From contig DXIO01000035.1 in the NCBI GenBank assembly GCA_019112875.1, forward strand, positions 40,981 through 104,980: a DNA stretch of 64,000 bases. Direction: 5' to 3'. The notes under the pieces were generated by a model. It was not told the DNA's origin. It saw only the letters and a program-made list of their open reading frames with translations, and ran no database searches. This document shows, piece by piece, positions 45,496-57,215 of the stretch. Source of the DNA: Candidatus Aquabacterium excrementipullorum. Its GTDB lineage: Bacteria; Pseudomonadota; Gammaproteobacteria; Burkholderiales; Burkholderiaceae_C. The stretch's first letter is position 1, and each line of letters starts with the position of its first letter. A program made the position numbers and the translations under genes.

Positions 45496-45801
45496 ATGGG
45501 AAAACCTATCAAGCAAGCGGATTTGGTCAAGGTGATCGGCAACCACTACGAGGTCGTGGAATTCGAACTCGAGTTCAAGGCGGCCAGCAATGGCACCAAC
45601 TGTGCTGTCTTGATCAACAAGAAGCAGGCCGTGGCCGGGCTGTCATACGACAAGTCCAGCAAGGCAGCGTCTCCGAGCAAGGAAGAAAGCGCCAAGATCG
45701 CGGACCTTGCGCACACCATCGCTGCTGCGGCCTACGCCAGCGACCATGCTGACAAGAAGGTCCCCAAGAAGATTTCTGGCGAAACCATCCGAGGCAGTTG
45801 A
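45496..45801 (+). CDS. Hypothetical protein, 101 aa
   Basis: MGKPIKQADLVKVIGNHYEVVEFELEFKAASNGTNCAVLINKKQAVAGLSYDKSSK...; GGTGGGAG upstream. Confidence 0.65.
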   Translation: MGKPIKQADLVKVIGNHYEVVEFELEFKAASNGTNCAVLINKKQAVAGLSYDKSSKAASPSKEESAKIADLAHTIAAAAYASDHADKKVPKKISGETIRGS

Positions 45802-46302
45802 CGCGGCTGGAGCCCTCTGGCCAGTGATGTCGACACCGAAGGGCTGCTCGACGGCGAGCCTGGTCCCACGGCAAAAAGCCGCGGCCTGTGGTGGGTGTCG
45901 ATGGGCGCAACGCTGGTCTGATCGGCGGCTTACCATGCACGTCCTGAGCAAGTTCACCGAGTTCGGAGCACGCCTCGTCTGCGCGAGCCTGCTGGTGGGT
46001 GCCTGCCTGTGGATCGCTGGAACCATGGCCGATGTGACAGACCGGTGATCCAGCGGTTGCGCGCCGGTCACCGCGGGACTTCATCCTCTTGGCGTTCCTA
46101 TGTCGATCCTCACCACCCTGCGCCACCAAGCTGCTATACGCCAGGAACCAAGGTCTGGTCTTGCTTGATGGCTGCTCCTGCAGTTGCAGAGAGCGCATCA
46201 GGCGGCCAGGGGTGTTCCTTTGCACGCGCTTGTCGATCGCAACGCACCCACCTGCGTCACCCCGTACTGCGGGCCACATGATGGCTACATGAGGCCCAGA
46301 AA

Positions 46303-46331
46303 CGACAAAGCCCAGTCTTGCGGACTGGGCT
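46303..46331 (-). terminator. Terminator-like hairpin downstream of tRNA-Thr
   Basis: AGCCCAGTC-TTGCG-GACTGGGCT, 9-bp stem. Confidence 0.6.
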
Positions 46332-46347
46332 AAGTGCTTGATTCAGA

Positions 46348-46423
46348 TGGTGCCGGAGAAAGGAATCGAACCCTCGACCTTCTCATTACGAATGAGCTGC
46401 TCTACCGACTGAGCTACACCGGC
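46348..46423 (-). tRNA. tRNA-Thr(CGT)
   Basis: GCCGGTGTAGCTCAGTCGGTAGAGCAGCTCATTCGTAATGAGAAGGTCGAGGGTTCGATTCCTTTCTCCGGCACCA. Confidence 0.96.
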
Positions 46424-46476
46424 GTCCAAGCCTGTGATTCTAGCACGGGCTCAAGGCAGAAAATCAATCCCCGTGG

Positions 46477-47484
46477 TCAGGACGCTTCGCGGTGATAACC
46501 CGTAACGCGGTCCACCTCGTTCTTCGAACCCAGGATCACGCTCACGCGCTCATGCAGTTGCGTGGGCTTGATGTCCAGGATACGTTGGGTGCCGTTGGTG
46601 GCGGCGCCGCCGGCCTGCTCCACCAGGAAGCTCATCGGGTTGGCTTCGTACATCAGGCGCAGCTTGCCGGGTTTGGTCGGCTCGCGCTTGTCCCAGGGAT
46701 ACATGAAGACCCCGCCACGCGTGAGGATGCGGTGCACGTCGGCCACCATCGAGGCGATCCAGCGCATGTTGAAGTCCTTGCCGCGCGGGCCTTCCTTGCC
46801 GGCCAGACACTCGTCGATGTAGCGCTTGACCGGGTCGGCCCAGTGGCGCATGTTCGACATGTTGATGGCGAATTCCTTGGTGTCTTCGGGGATCTTGACG
46901 TCGCTGTCGGTCAGCACCCACGAGCCCTGCTCGCGGTCCAGCGTGAACATCACCACGCCCTTGCCCACCGTCAGCACCAGCGTGGTCTGCGGGCCGTACA
47001 CGCAGTAGCCGGCGGCCACTTGGTCAGTGCCGGGCTGCAGGAAGCTGTTGGTGTCCACGGCGTGGCCATCGGCGTGCTTGAGCACCGAGAAGATGGTGCC
47101 GATGCTCACGTTGACGTCGATGTTGCTGGAGCCATCGAGCGGGTCGAACATCAGCAGGTACTCGCCCTGCGGGTAGCGGTTGGGCACCACGTAGATCTCG
47201 TCCATCTCTTCGGAGGCCATGGCCGCCAGGTGGCCGCCCCATTCGTTGGCCTCGATCAGCACCTCGTTGGCGATGATGTCGAGCTTCTTCTGGACCTCGC
47301 CCTGCACGTTCTCGCTGCCGGCGGTGCCCAGCACATCGCCCAGGGCGCCCTTGTTGACGCTGATGGCGATGCGCTTGCAGGCGCGGGCGACGATCTCGAT
47401 GAGCAGGCGCAGCTGGGGCGCCAGTTGGGCCTCGCCGCGCTGCTGCTCGATCAGGTATTGGGTCAGGCTGACTTTGTGGGACAT
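46477..47484 (-). CDS. fbp: Fructose-1,6-bisphosphatase class I, second copy
   Basis: [48 protein letters not shown]...[25 protein letters not shown]. Confidence 0.95.
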   Translation of the reverse strand: MSHKVSLTQYLIEQQRGEAQLAPQLRLLIEIVARACKRIAISVNKGALGDVLGTAGSENVQGEVQKKLDIIANEVLIEANEWGGHLAAMASEEMDEIYVVPNRYPQGEYLLMFDPLDGSSNIDVNVSIGTIFSVLKHADGHAVDTNSFLQPGTDQVAAGYCVYGPQTTLVLTVGKGVVMFTLDREQGSWVLTDSDVKIPEDTKEFAINMSNMRHWADPVKRYIDECLAGKEGPRGKDFNMRWIASMVADVHRILTRGGVFMYPWDKREPTKPGKLRLMYEANPMSFLVEQAGGAATNGTQRILDIKPTQLHERVSVILGSKNEVDRVTGYHREAS

Positions 47485-47518
47485 GGTGGATGGGTTCCTG
47501 GGGTATTCAGAGATGCGT

Positions 47519-50191
47519 TCAGTCCTGCAATGCGCGCGTGACGATCTCGCGCACGTCGTCGGACAGGTCGGGCTTGGCCATCACGCGGCCCAGGGCCTCG
47601 CGCGCGGCGGTTCGGTAGGGCTCGGCCAGGCGGCGCCAGTGGTCCAGCGCACGGGCCAGGCGGGCGGCCAGTTGCGGGTTGATGCTGTCGATCTCGATGA
47701 CGCGGTCGGCCCAGAACACGTAGCCGGCAGCGTCCGGCCGGTGGAAGGCGGCCGGGTTCATCTGGCACAGCGCCATCAGCAGGCTGCGGGCGCGGTTGGG
47801 CGTGCGCAGCGTGAAGTCCGGGTGCTGCATCAGGGCCTTGGCACGGGCGAAGACCTTGCCGTCCTTCTCAGGGGCGGCGGCCTGCAGCGTGAACCACTTG
47901 TCGATGACCAGCGGCTCGTCGCGGAACTGCTCGTGGAAGCGGGCCAGCGCATCAGGGGCCAGGTCGGCATGGCTGTTGACCAGAGCACCCAGGGCACCCA
48001 GGCGGTCGGTCATGTTGTTGGCGTCCTTGAAGCGCTGGAAGGCCTTGCCCGTCCAGATCGGGTTGTGGCGCGTGGCACCGTCCAGGCAGAGCATGGACAG
48101 GGCCAGGTTGGCCAGCGCGCGGCGGCCACTGCTGACCGGATCGGGCGAATAGGCACCACCTTCGTGGTGCGTTTCCCAGGCCCAGATCCAATCCTCGTGC
48201 AGGGCCTTGGCCAGTTGCAGCTTCAGGCTTTCGCGGGCGGTGTGGATGCGCTGCGGATCGACCGTTTCCAGTTGCTCGGCCACATAGGCTTCGCTGGGCA
48301 GGGTCAGCACCAGTTCCTTGAAGGCGGCATCCAGCTCGGGGTTGCGCAGCACGCCGCGCAGGGCCTGCAGGAAGCGGGCATCCAGCTCAGCGGGAGCGTT
48401 GCCGGACACGGCCTGCAGCAAGCGGCGCAGGGCCAGGCGCTGGGTGGCTTCCCAGCGGTTGAACGGGTCACGGTCGTGGGTGAGCAGCGTGAACAGGGCA
48501 TCGTCGCCCAGCTCGGCCTCCAGCACCACAGGTGCGGAGAAACCACGCAGCAGCGACGGCACGGGCTCGACCGGCACATGCACGAAGGTGAAGGTCTGCT
48601 CAGGCTCGGACAGCACCAGCACGGTGTCGGTGCCAATGGGCAGGGCCTCGCCTTCGAGGTGCAGGTTCAGGTTGCGACCATCGTGCGCCACCAGGCCCAT
48701 GGCCACCGGGATCACGAAGGGCAGCTTCGCGGGCTGGCCTGCCGTGGGGGCGCAGGTCTGGCTCAGGTGCAGGGTGTAGGTCTTGTGCTCGGCGCTGTAG
48801 CTGCCGCGGGCCTGCACACGGGGGGTGCCGGCCTGGGTGTACCAGCGCTTGAACTGGTCCAGGCGCTTGGTGAGTTCGCTGTCGGGGTTGGCATCGGCGA
48901 TGGCCTGGGCGAAGTCGTCGCAGGTCACGGCGTGGCCGTCATGGCGCTGGAAATACAGCTTCATGCCGTTGGCGAAGCCGGCTTCGCCCACCAGCGTGTG
49001 CATCATGCGCACGACCTCGGCGCCCTTTTCATACACCGTGGCGGTATAGAAGTTGTCGATGGCCAGGTAGCTGTCAGGGCGCACAGGGTGGGCCATGGGG
49101 CCCGCATCCTCGGGGAACTGCAGTTGGCGCAGCGTGCGCACATCCTCGATGCGCTTGACGGCGCGGGCGCTGGCGCTGCCGGCCATGTCCTGGCTGAACT
49201 GCTGGTCGCGGAAAACGGTGAGGCCCTCCTTGAGCGACAGCTGGAACCAGTCGCGGCAGGTGACGCGGTTGCCGGTCCAGTTGTGGAAGTACTCGTGGGC
49301 CACCACGCTTTCCACATTGCCGAAATCGACGTCGGTGGCCGTGGCCGGGTTGGCCAGCACGAACTTGGTGTTGAAGATGTTCAACCCCTTGTTCTCCATG
49401 GCGCCCATGTTGAAGTCGCTCACGGCGACGATCATGAAGCGCTCCAGGTCCAGGCTCAGGCCGAAGCGGATCTCGTCCCACGAGATGGAGGCCATCAGCG
49501 ACTGCATGGCGTGCTCGGTCTTGTCCAGGTCACCGGCGCGCACGAAGATCTGCAGCAGGTGTTCCTTGCCCAGGCGGGTGCGCACGCGCTGCTCGCGGCT
49601 CACCAGGTCGGCCGCCACCAGGGCGAACAGGTAGCAGGGCTTGGGGTGCGGATCCTCCCAGACGGCGTAGTGGCGATTGGCGTCGATGCTGCCTTGCTCC
49701 ACCAGGTTGCCGTTGGACAGCAGCACGGGGTACTTGAGCTTGTCGGCCTTGAGCGTCACCTTGTAGACCGACATCACGTCCGGGCGGTCCAGGAAGTACG
49801 TGATGCGGCGAAAGCCCAGGGCCTCGCACTGCGTGAAGAAGCCGCCACCAGAGGTGTACAGGCCCGACAGTTGCGTGTTCTTCTCGGGCGCGCAGGTGGT
49901 GCGGATCTCCAGCGAGAAGGCCTGCTCGGGCAGGTTGTCCAGCACGAGCTGCTGGTTCTCGACGCGAAAGGACACCGGCTCGCCATCGACCAGCACGCGC
50001 GTGAGGTTGATGTCCTCGCCGTCCAGGCGCAGGGATGCGCCGGGCTGCTCAAGGTTGCGTTCCACGGTCATCTTGTTGATGACCAGGGTCTTGGCGGGGT
50101 CCAGATCGAAGGTCAGGTCGACGGTTCGGATCCAGAAGGCCGGCGCGGTGTAGTCCTCGCGGCGGATCAGCGGAGCGGTACCTTCACGCAT
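47519..50191 (-). CDS. pepN: Aminopeptidase N (M1 family)
   Basis: [82 protein letters not shown] and HEXXH present. Confidence 0.97.
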   Translation of the reverse strand: MREGTAPLIRREDYTAPAFWIRTVDLTFDLDPAKTLVINKMTVERNLEQPGASLRLDGEDINLTRVLVDGEPVSFRVENQQLVLDNLPEQAFSLEIRTTCAPEKNTQLSGLYTSGGGFFTQCEALGFRRITYFLDRPDVMSVYKVTLKADKLKYPVLLSNGNLVEQGSIDANRHYAVWEDPHPKPCYLFALVAADLVSREQRVRTRLGKEHLLQIFVRAGDLDKTEHAMQSLMASISWDEIRFGLSLDLERFMIVAVSDFNMGAMENKGLNIFNTKFVLANPATATDVDFGNVESVVAHEYFHNWTGNRVTCRDWFQLSLKEGLTVFRDQQFSQDMAGSASARAVKRIEDVRTLRQLQFPEDAGPMAHPVRPDSYLAIDNFYTATVYEKGAEVVRMMHTLVGEAGFANGMKLYFQRHDGHAVTCDDFAQAIADANPDSELTKRLDQFKRWYTQAGTPRVQARGSYSAEHKTYTLHLSQTCAPTAGQPAKLPFVIPVAMGLVAHDGRNLNLHLEGEALPIGTDTVLVLSEPEQTFTFVHVPVEPVPSLLRGFSAPVVLEAELGDDALFTLLTHDRDPFNRWEATQRLALRRLLQAVSGNAPAELDARFLQALRGVLRNPELDAAFKELVLTLPSEAYVAEQLETVDPQRIHTARESLKLQLAKALHEDWIWAWETHHEGGAYSPDPVSSGRRALANLALSMLCLDGATRHNPIWTGKAFQRFKDANNMTDRLGALGALVNSHADLAPDALARFHEQFRDEPLVIDKWFTLQAAAPEKDGKVFARAKALMQHPDFTLRTPNRARSLLMALCQMNPAAFHRPDAAGYVFWADRVIEIDSINPQLAARLARALDHWRRLAEPYRTAAREALGRVMAKPDLSDDVREIVTRALQD

Positions 50192-50233
50192 GGCGGTGCT
50201 TTCGTGAGGGGTGGGAGGTCAAGGGCATCGACT

Positions 50234-51338
50234 TCAGACGCCCTGCTTCAGACTGGCTTCGATGAAGGCGTCGAGATCGCCGTCCAGCACCTTCTGGGTG
50301 GCGGAGATTTCGACGTTGGTGCGCAGGTCCTTGATGCGGCTGTTGTCCAGCACGTAGCTGCGGATCTGGTGGCCCCAACCGACATCGGTCTTGGTGTCTT
50401 CCAGCTTCTGCTGCTCTTCCTGGCGCTTGCGCATCTCGTGGTCATACAGGCGCGAGCGCAGGCGCTTCCAGGCCACGTCGCGGTTGCTGTGCTGGCTGCG
50501 GCCATCCTGGCACTGTACGACGATGCCGGTCGGGATGTGCGTCAGGCGCACGGCCGAGTCAGTCTTGTTGATGTGCTGGCCGCCCGCGCCGCTGGCACGG
50601 AAGGTGTCGGTGCGCACATCGGCCGGGTTGATCTCGATCTCGATGGTGTCGTCGATCTCGGGGTACACGAACACGCTGGCGAAGCTGGTGTGGCGACCGC
50701 CGGACGAATCGAACGGCGACTTGCGGACCAGGCGGTGCACGCCGGTCTCGGTGCGCAGCAGGCCGAAGGCGTACTCGCCTTCCACCTTGATGGTGGCACT
50801 CTTGATGCCGGCGGTGTCGCCATCGGTGATGTCTTCCACCGTGGCGGTGAAACCCTTGCGCTCGGCGTAGCGGATGTACTGGCGCAGCAGCATGCTGGCC
50901 CAGTCGCAGGCCTCGGTGCCGCCAGCGCCGGCCTGGATGTCCAGGAAGGCGGGCAGCGGATCGGCCGGGTTGTTGAACATGCGGCGGAATTCGAGTTCCG
51001 CCACGCGAGCCTCTTGCGCGGTCACGTCGTCGAAGATGGCCTGCAGGCCGGCGGTGTCGCCTTCTTCCTTCGACATCTCGAACAGTTCGGCGTTGTCGGC
51101 CAGGCCCGATTCCAGCTCGGCGATCGTGAGCACGACGTTCTCAAGCGTCTTTTTCTCTTTGCCCAGTTCCTGGGCGCGCTTGGGGTCGTTCCAGACAGCG
51201 GGGTCTTCGAGCTCGGCGTTGACTTCGCTCAGGCGGCGGGACTTTTCATCCCAGTCAAAGATACCTCCGGAGCTCAGCGGTGCGCTGAGCCAGGTCGGCG
51301 ATCTGGGCGCCCAAGGCGTTGATGTGTTCGATGTCCAT
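50234..51338 (-). CDS. prfB: Peptide chain release factor 2, programmed +1 frameshift
   Basis: ATG 51338 gives [27 protein letters not shown] then in-frame UGA (51257-51255); +1 shift at CUU UGA C continues [24 protein letters not shown]...GGTEACDW...[23 protein letters not shown] precedes the slip site. Confidence 0.96.
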
Positions 51339-51382
51339 GATGGGTATCTCTTGTTTGTTCGGTTCAGCAGCCGTTTATTTTC

Positions 51383-52315
51383 TCACGGGGCTTGCAAAAA
51401 GTCGGCCACCAAGGCGGCGAGCGCCTCGGGCTGGTCATGGTGGACCATGTGTCCTGCGTTTTGGATGGTCTGTATCCGGAAATCCGGTACGGCCTTGGCA
51501 CGCTCTTCGAACTGCGCGCGATCGTATTTTCCGTTGAAAAGGAAGAAATACATCGTCTGCTCGCCCTCGATGAACAGCACGGGCGCTGTGATGCGGCGGA
51601 AGAAGGCCAGCACCTCCGGCAGACGGTAGAGCAGTGGTTGGGGGCGCTTGTGGGCAGGATCGGCACTGATGACGAAGCGCCCACCCTCCTGGTGGGACCA
51701 GTGCCCGGCCAACCACAGGGCGAAATCCTCGCGAAGACGAGGGTTGTTGGCTTTGAGGCGCTCGGCCACACCAGCCAGATTGGGGTAGTCCTTCAGCCGG
51801 GCGGGCTGTTTCAGTTCGTCGATCCATTTTTCGAAGCGGGCAGGCGCTTCCTCGGGCTCGGCGGCCGGCATGCCGAAGCCCTCGACGTTGATCAGGCGGC
51901 GGATGCGCTGGGGACGCAGGCCGGCATAGAGCATCACGGCATTGCCGCCCATGCTGTGCCCCAGGAGGTCGATGGGCTGGCCGGGGGACAGCTCATCCAG
52001 CACAAAATCCAGGTCCGCCAGGTAGTCCGCGAACCAGTAGCTGTCGGCCCCGGATGCGTCCGATTGTCCGAAGCCGCGCCAGTCCAGCGCAATGATGGGG
52101 CGGTCCTGCCAGCCGGGCCGGGCACGCAGGGCATCGACCGCGAACTGGAAAGAGGCGGCCACGTCCATCCAGCCGTGCACCATCACCAACAGCGGCGCCT
52201 CGGGCGTGGCCTTGGCCGGGTCTCCCCAGCGCAGCAGGTGCTTGCGCAACCCGCGGATCTGGAGAAAGCTGGACTGCGGCTGATGGGTGGGGGAGTAAGC
52301 GGTGTTCGCGTCCAT
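51383..52315 (-). CDS. Alpha/beta hydrolase
   Basis: LLVMVHGWMDVAASFQFAVDALRARPGWQDRPIIALDWRGFGQSD...IDLLGHSMGGNAVMLYAGLRP. Confidence 0.92.
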   Translation of the reverse strand: MDANTAYSPTHQPQSSFLQIRGLRKHLLRWGDPAKATPEAPLLVMVHGWMDVAASFQFAVDALRARPGWQDRPIIALDWRGFGQSDASGADSYWFADYLADLDFVLDELSPGQPIDLLGHSMGGNAVMLYAGLRPQRIRRLINVEGFGMPAAEPEEAPARFEKWIDELKQPARLKDYPNLAGVAERLKANNPRLREDFALWLAGHWSHQEGGRFVISADPAHKRPQPLLYRLPEVLAFFRRITAPVLFIEGEQTMYFFLFNGKYDRAQFEERAKAVPDFRIQTIQNAGHMVHHDQPEALAALVADFLQAP

Positions 52316-52464
52316 GAAGGTGTGAAGTAATGCGCAAGTGACCACCCCGTGCGTGCAGGGTGGCGCTGACATTGTTCAGCAGGCGGCGGTGCGCTTCGAC
52401 ATTTTTCACCTAAGCTGTCCGTCCGGTTCGCCCTAATCCAACGATTTCAACGCTCACGCCCTCC

Positions 52465-55400
52465 GTGTCGCAGCAGCAGGCCCTGGCCGCCCCGCCCTCC
52501 TCGTCGCCCTCGTCCAAGCCCGCCTCGCGCGGGCGTTTTGCCCCCATGGGTCTGGCCGTGGGCCTGGTGGCCGTGGTCAGCATCGGGCTGATGGCCTGGT
52601 CACGCCATGGCTGGAGCACGTTGCAATCGGGCGGGTACACGCTGCAGCAGCAGATGACGCACATCCAGGTGCAGATGCTGGAGTTGCAGGCGCAAGGCGA
52701 CGACGCCGCGCGGCCCCACAGCCTCAAGCCGCTGCAGCAGGCCGTTGCCGCCAGCGATCACCTCGCCCGCGATGGCGCCGATGACGCCTGGCTGAGCGGC
52801 GGGCCACATGCCACGGTGCTGATCGACCAGTTGCGCCTGCTGAACCAGCAACTCGGCGTCGCGCATGAGACCCTTCGGCTGGCACAACGGCCCGGCGTCA
52901 CCGACAAGGCCGTGGTCCAGGCCCGCCTGAACACCGTGCTGGCACCCAGCCGCCAGACCCTGGCCCGCGTGCAGCAGCACCTGCCTGAGGCCCTGGCGGA
53001 AGCCGCCGAGCGCCAGCGCCGACTGGATCAGATCAACATGGCCCTGGTGGGCTTGATGGGGGTGGGCGTGGTGTGGCTGCTGGCCCTCGGCCACCGCCAG
53101 CGCCGACAGACGCTGCGCGCGCTGGAATCCCGCGAGGCCGAACTGCGCGCCTTCGCCAACGCCCTGCCCGACCTGGCCTTCCTGCTGGACCGCAACGGCC
53201 ACTACCTGGAAGTCTTCGGCAACAACTCGCCGTTGCTCGGCCGCCCGCGCGAGCAGGTCGTCGGCCGGCCGCTGAGCGATTTCTTCCCGCCGGAAACCAC
53301 GCAGGTCTTCCTGGGCGTGCTGCGCCGCGCCCTGGACAGCCGCCAGACCCAATCCTTGAGCTACCCCATCCGCGTGATGGGCGGCACCCGCCATTTCGAC
53401 AGCCGCTGCTCGCCCGTGGGCGACACCGACCGTGCCGTGTGGATGGTGTGGGACGTGACCGCCCGACGTCGTGCCGAGCAGCGCCTGGTGCACATGACGA
53501 GGCTGTACGACTTCCTCAGCCATGTCAACCAGGCCATTGTCCACTCACAGACCGAGGGACAGCTTCTGCAGCGCGTCTGCGAAACCGCCATCCGCCATGG
53601 CCATTTCAAAAAGGCCTGGGTGGGCATGCTGGACCTGGACGGCCGCGCCCTGGAGTGCCAGGCCCAAGCCGGCGAGGTGCTGGCCGACACGGCCTTGCTG
53701 AACATGGCGCTGCCCGCCGAACGCGACGACGCCACGCCGATGGAGAAGGCCCTGATCGACGGGCAGAGCTTCCATTGCGCCGACCTGACGCAACTGGGCG
53801 ATTCACCACCCGAATGGGCACGCACCGCGCTGGCCGAACGGCTCAACGGCTGCGCCATCCTGCCGCTGCGCCGCCAGCAATCGCTGGTGGGCTACCTGTT
53901 CCTGCTGGACCGCCAGCTCAACCCGCAGGACCAGGACGAGAAGGCCCTGCTGGACGACGTGGCGCACGACCTGTCCTTCGCGCTGTCGAATCTGCACCGC
54001 GAGGTGATGCGCGAACAAGCCGAAGAGCGCATCCGCCTGCACGCCGCCGCGCTGGAAAGCTCGCGCGACGGCATGCTGGTGCTCAACCGCGAACGCCGGC
54101 TGGTGTCCATCAACTCGGCCTTCACCGACATCACCGGCTACACCGAGGAAGATGTGCTGGGCCAGACCGCCGAGTTCCTCTTCCCCGAGAACCCGAACGA
54201 CGTCATCGACCAGGTCGCCGACACGCTGCGCAGCGAAGGCAGCTGGGAGGGGGAATCGTGGTGCCAGCGCAAGAACGGCGAGCTGTTCAGCACCAAGATG
54301 TCGATCAGCGCGGTGCGCAACACCCGCGGCATGCCCACGCACTTCGTGGCCGTGCTCACCGACATCACCCAGCTCAAGCAGAGCGAGGCACGCCTGGCTC
54401 GCATGGCGCACTACGACCCGCTGACCGAGTTGCCCAACCGCGCGATGATCCACGAGCGGCTGGAGCACGCCATCAACCTGGCGCGCCGCCATCAAACCCT
54501 GGTGGGCGTGGTCTTCGTCGACCTGGACAACTTCAAGACCGTCAACGACAGCCTGGGCCACGCGGCCGGCGACACGCTGCTCAAGCTCGTGTCGCATCGC
54601 CTGCGTCAGCGCGTGCGCCAGGAAGACACCTTGGGCCGCCTGGGTGGTGACGAGTTCATCCTGATTCTGGAGCACCTGCGCCATCCGCAGCAGGCCGCGC
54701 ACGTGGCGCAGGCCGTGATCGAGACCCTGTCCGATCCCTTCGTGCTGGGTGACCATGGCCAGGAGGTCTACGTGCGCGCCAGCATCGGCATCAGCCTGTT
54801 CCCCAACGACAGCGAGGACACGGGCGAGCTCGTGCGCAACGCCGATGCGGCCATGTACCAGGCCAAGCGCGTGGGCCGCAACACTTTCAAGTTCTACACC
54901 GAATCGCTCACCTCGCAGGCCACCAACCGCCTGAGCATGGAAACCCGCCTGCGCCGCGCCGTCGAGCACCGCGAGTTCGTGCTGCACTACCAGCCCATGG
55001 TGCGCCTGAGCGACCGCCGCGTCGTCAGCGTTGAAGCGCTGGTGCGCCTGCGCGTGCCCGACACCACCGACGAATGCCTGCCCTCCATCGGCCCGGACGA
55101 GTTCATTCCCGTGATGGAAGACACCGGCATGATCATGGCCCTGGGCGAATGGGTGATGCACGAGGCCTGCCGCCAGGGCCGCGCGTGGATCGATGCAGGA
55201 CTCGATTTCGGCCGCCTGGCCGTGAACGTGTCGGCCAGCGAGATCCGCCGCGGTGGCGTGCTCGAACGCGTGTCGCGCATCCTGCGCCAGACCGGCTTCC
55301 CCGCCGACCGGCTCGAGCTGGAGATCACCGAGAGCGGCCTGATGGAGCACGGCGACAGCGCCGAACAGTTCCTTCAACAGTTGCACCAACTGGGCGTGTC

Positions 55401-55737
55401 CCTGTCCATCGACGATTTTGGCACGGGTTATTCGTCGCTGGCCTACCTCAAGCGCTTCCCGGTGCATCAGCTCAAGATCGACCGCGGCTTCGTGCAGGAT
55501 CTGCCCGACAACGACAACGACGCGCAGCTGGTGAGCACCATGATCTCGCTGGCCCACAACCTGAAGATGCGCGTGGTGGCCGAGGGCGTGGAGATGCCCG
55601 ATCAAGAGGCGTTTCTCGGCGCGCGCGGCTGCGACATGGCCCAGGGCTACCTGTTCAGCCGCCCGGTGCCAGCCGCCCAGATCGAAAAAATCCTGCCCCG
55701 CTCCGAACGGGCCTCGAAGGAAGTAGCATCGGCGTGA
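52465..55737 (+). CDS. Membrane PAS/GAF-GGDEF-EAL cyclic-di-GMP enzyme
   Basis: GTG start; two hydrophobic segments; PAS-like and GAF-like regions; [60 protein letters not shown]. Confidence 0.94.
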   Translation: MSQQQALAAPPSSSPSSKPASRGRFAPMGLAVGLVAVVSIGLMAWSRHGWSTLQSGGYTLQQQMTHIQVQMLELQAQGDDAARPHSLKPLQQAVAASDHLARDGADDAWLSGGPHATVLIDQLRLLNQQLGVAHETLRLAQRPGVTDKAVVQARLNTVLAPSRQTLARVQQHLPEALAEAAERQRRLDQINMALVGLMGVGVVWLLALGHRQRRQTLRALESREAELRAFANALPDLAFLLDRNGHYLEVFGNNSPLLGRPREQVVGRPLSDFFPPETTQVFLGVLRRALDSRQTQSLSYPIRVMGGTRHFDSRCSPVGDTDRAVWMVWDVTARRRAEQRLVHMTRLYDFLSHVNQAIVHSQTEGQLLQRVCETAIRHGHFKKAWVGMLDLDGRALECQAQAGEVLADTALLNMALPAERDDATPMEKALIDGQSFHCADLTQLGDSPPEWARTALAERLNGCAILPLRRQQSLVGYLFLLDRQLNPQDQDEKALLDDVAHDLSFALSNLHREVMREQAEERIRLHAAALESSRDGMLVLNRERRLVSINSAFTDITGYTEEDVLGQTAEFLFPENPNDVIDQVADTLRSEGSWEGESWCQRKNGELFSTKMSISAVRNTRGMPTHFVAVLTDITQLKQSEARLARMAHYDPLTELPNRAMIHERLEHAINLARRHQTLVGVVFVDLDNFKTVNDSLGHAAGDTLLKLVSHRLRQRVRQEDTLGRLGGDEFILILEHLRHPQQAAHVAQAVIETLSDPFVLGDHGQEVYVRASIGISLFPNDSEDTGELVRNADAAMYQAKRVGRNTFKFYTESLTSQATNRLSMETRLRRAVEHREFVLHYQPMVRLSDRRVVSVEALVRLRVPDTTDECLPSIGPDEFIPVMEDTGMIMALGEWVMHEACRQGRAWIDAGLDFGRLAVNVSASEIRRGGVLERVSRILRQTGFPADRLELEITESGLMEHGDSAEQFLQQLHQLGVSLSIDDFGTGYSSLAYLKRFPVHQLKIDRGFVQDLPDNDNDAQLVSTMISLAHNLKMRVVAEGVEMPDQEAFLGARGCDMAQGYLFSRPVPAAQIEKILPRSERASKEVASA

Positions 55738-55750
55738 CCTGATTTTTCCG

Positions 55751-56590
55751 TTGCCCGCCATGAGCTCCTCCGCGTCCCCAGAATCTCTTGCCACCTTGCT
55801 CGCGCGTCGCCAGACACAAGGCAGCACCGTCACCTTCCAGGTCGGCGAAGACTGGCAACAGGGCCGCACCCTGTTCGGCGGGCTGCTCTCATCCCTGGCC
55901 GTGCAGGCCATGCGAGACGTGTGTGGCAGCGACTGGCCCCTGCGCGCCCTGCAGACCAGCTTCGTCGGCCCCGTGGCGGCCGGCAGCTTCACCGTCGATG
56001 TGACGCTGCTGCGCCAGGGCAAGAACGTGCGCCAGGTGCAGGCCCACATTCGCCAGGCCGATGCCGAAGGCAACACGCCCACCGCCGGCGTGCTGCTGGC
56101 CGTGTTCGGCACGGGCCGTGACAGCGCCCTGCCCGCCCTCACGCTCACGCAGGCGCCCGTGCCCAAGACCGTGGACGAGGCCGTGCAATTGCCCTTCATC
56201 CCAGGCCTCACGCCCGCGTTCACGCAGCACATCGAGTTCCGCCTGGCGGACGGCGGCTTCCCGTTCACCGGCACCGACACCTGGCTCAGCCGCACCTACG
56301 TGCGCCTGAAGGCTTGCGAAGGCGTGGACACCGAACTGCTCAGCGTGATCCTGGCCGACGCCGGCCCCACGCCCGCGCTGGCACAACTCAAGGGCTTCGC
56401 GCCCGCCAGTTCCGTGTCGTGGGCGCTGGAACTGCGCCCCGTGCCCGATGCGCCGGTCGATGCCGTGTGGCGCATGGACAAGGACGCCCTGGCCACCGGC
56501 GAAGGCTATGTGAACGAGCGCACGCTGCTGTGGACGCCCGATGGCCGCCTGGCCGGCCTGGGCTACCAGGTGGTGGCCGTGTATGCCTGA
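55751..56590 (+). CDS. Thioesterase family protein (TesB-like)
   Basis: WQQGRTLFGGLLSSLAVQAMRDVCGSDWPLRALQTSFVGPVAAGSFTVDVTLLRQGKNVRQVQAHI. Confidence 0.85.
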   Translation: MPAMSSSASPESLATLLARRQTQGSTVTFQVGEDWQQGRTLFGGLLSSLAVQAMRDVCGSDWPLRALQTSFVGPVAAGSFTVDVTLLRQGKNVRQVQAHIRQADAEGNTPTAGVLLAVFGTGRDSALPALTLTQAPVPKTVDEAVQLPFIPGLTPAFTQHIEFRLADGGFPFTGTDTWLSRTYVRLKACEGVDTELLSVILADAGPTPALAQLKGFAPASSVSWALELRPVPDAPVDAVWRMDKDALATGEGYVNERTLLWTPDGRLAGLGYQVVAVYA

Positions 56591-57215
56591 ATCCATGCAA
56601 GACGCCACCTCGGTCGACATCACCGAGGTGGGCCTGCTGCGCCCGCAATCCAACTGGGAACTGTTCACCGCCTTCACCTCGCTGGCCATGCAGGGCTTCG
56701 GCGGTGTGATCGCCGTGGCGCAGCACGAACTGTGCATACGCCGGCGCTGGCTCACGGCGCAGGAGTTCCTGGAGTTGCTGGGCAGCGCCCAGGTGCTGCC
56801 CGGCCCCAATGTGTGCAACCTCTCGCTGATGGTGGGTGACCGCTTCTTCGGCTGGCGTGGCGCTTTCGCGGCCCTGGCCGGCATGATGCTGCTGCCCATG
56901 GTGGTGATGCTGGCCCTGGCTTGGCTGGTCGCACTGACACCGCCCGCCACCGCCGCGCACGACGCGGTCAAGGGCGCGTTGTGGGGCATCACCGCCGTGG
57001 CCGGTGGCCAGATCATCGGCACCGTGCTCAAGCTGGCCGCGCCGCTGCGCCAGCATCCGCTGGGCCTGCCGGCCGCCGGCGCACTGGCGCTGGGCGCCTT
57101 CCTGATGATGACCTGGGTGCGGTGGCCCCTCATCTGGGTGCTGCTGGGACTGGGCCTGGTCGCCTGCGCCTGGACCTACCTCGTGCTCAAGAAGAAGACG
57201 CCCGCCACTCCATGA
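56583..57215 (+). CDS. Chromate transporter family half-protein, first of pair
   Basis: NWELFTAFTSLAMQGFGGVIAVAQHELCIRRRWLTAQEFLELLGSAQVLPGPNVCNLSLMVGDRFFGWRGA. Confidence 0.88.
   Translation: MPESMQDATSVDITEVGLLRPQSNWELFTAFTSLAMQGFGGVIAVAQHELCIRRRWLTAQEFLELLGSAQVLPGPNVCNLSLMVGDRFFGWRGAFAALAGMMLLPMVVMLALAWLVALTPPATAAHDAVKGALWGITAVAGGQIIGTVLKLAAPLRQHPLGLPAAGALALGAFLMMTWVRWPLIWVLLGLGLVACAWTYLVLKKKTPATP

Noticed and set aside
53803-56295. 830-aa minus-strand ORF
   Set aside because: Antisense to the GGDEF/EAL and thioesterase genes
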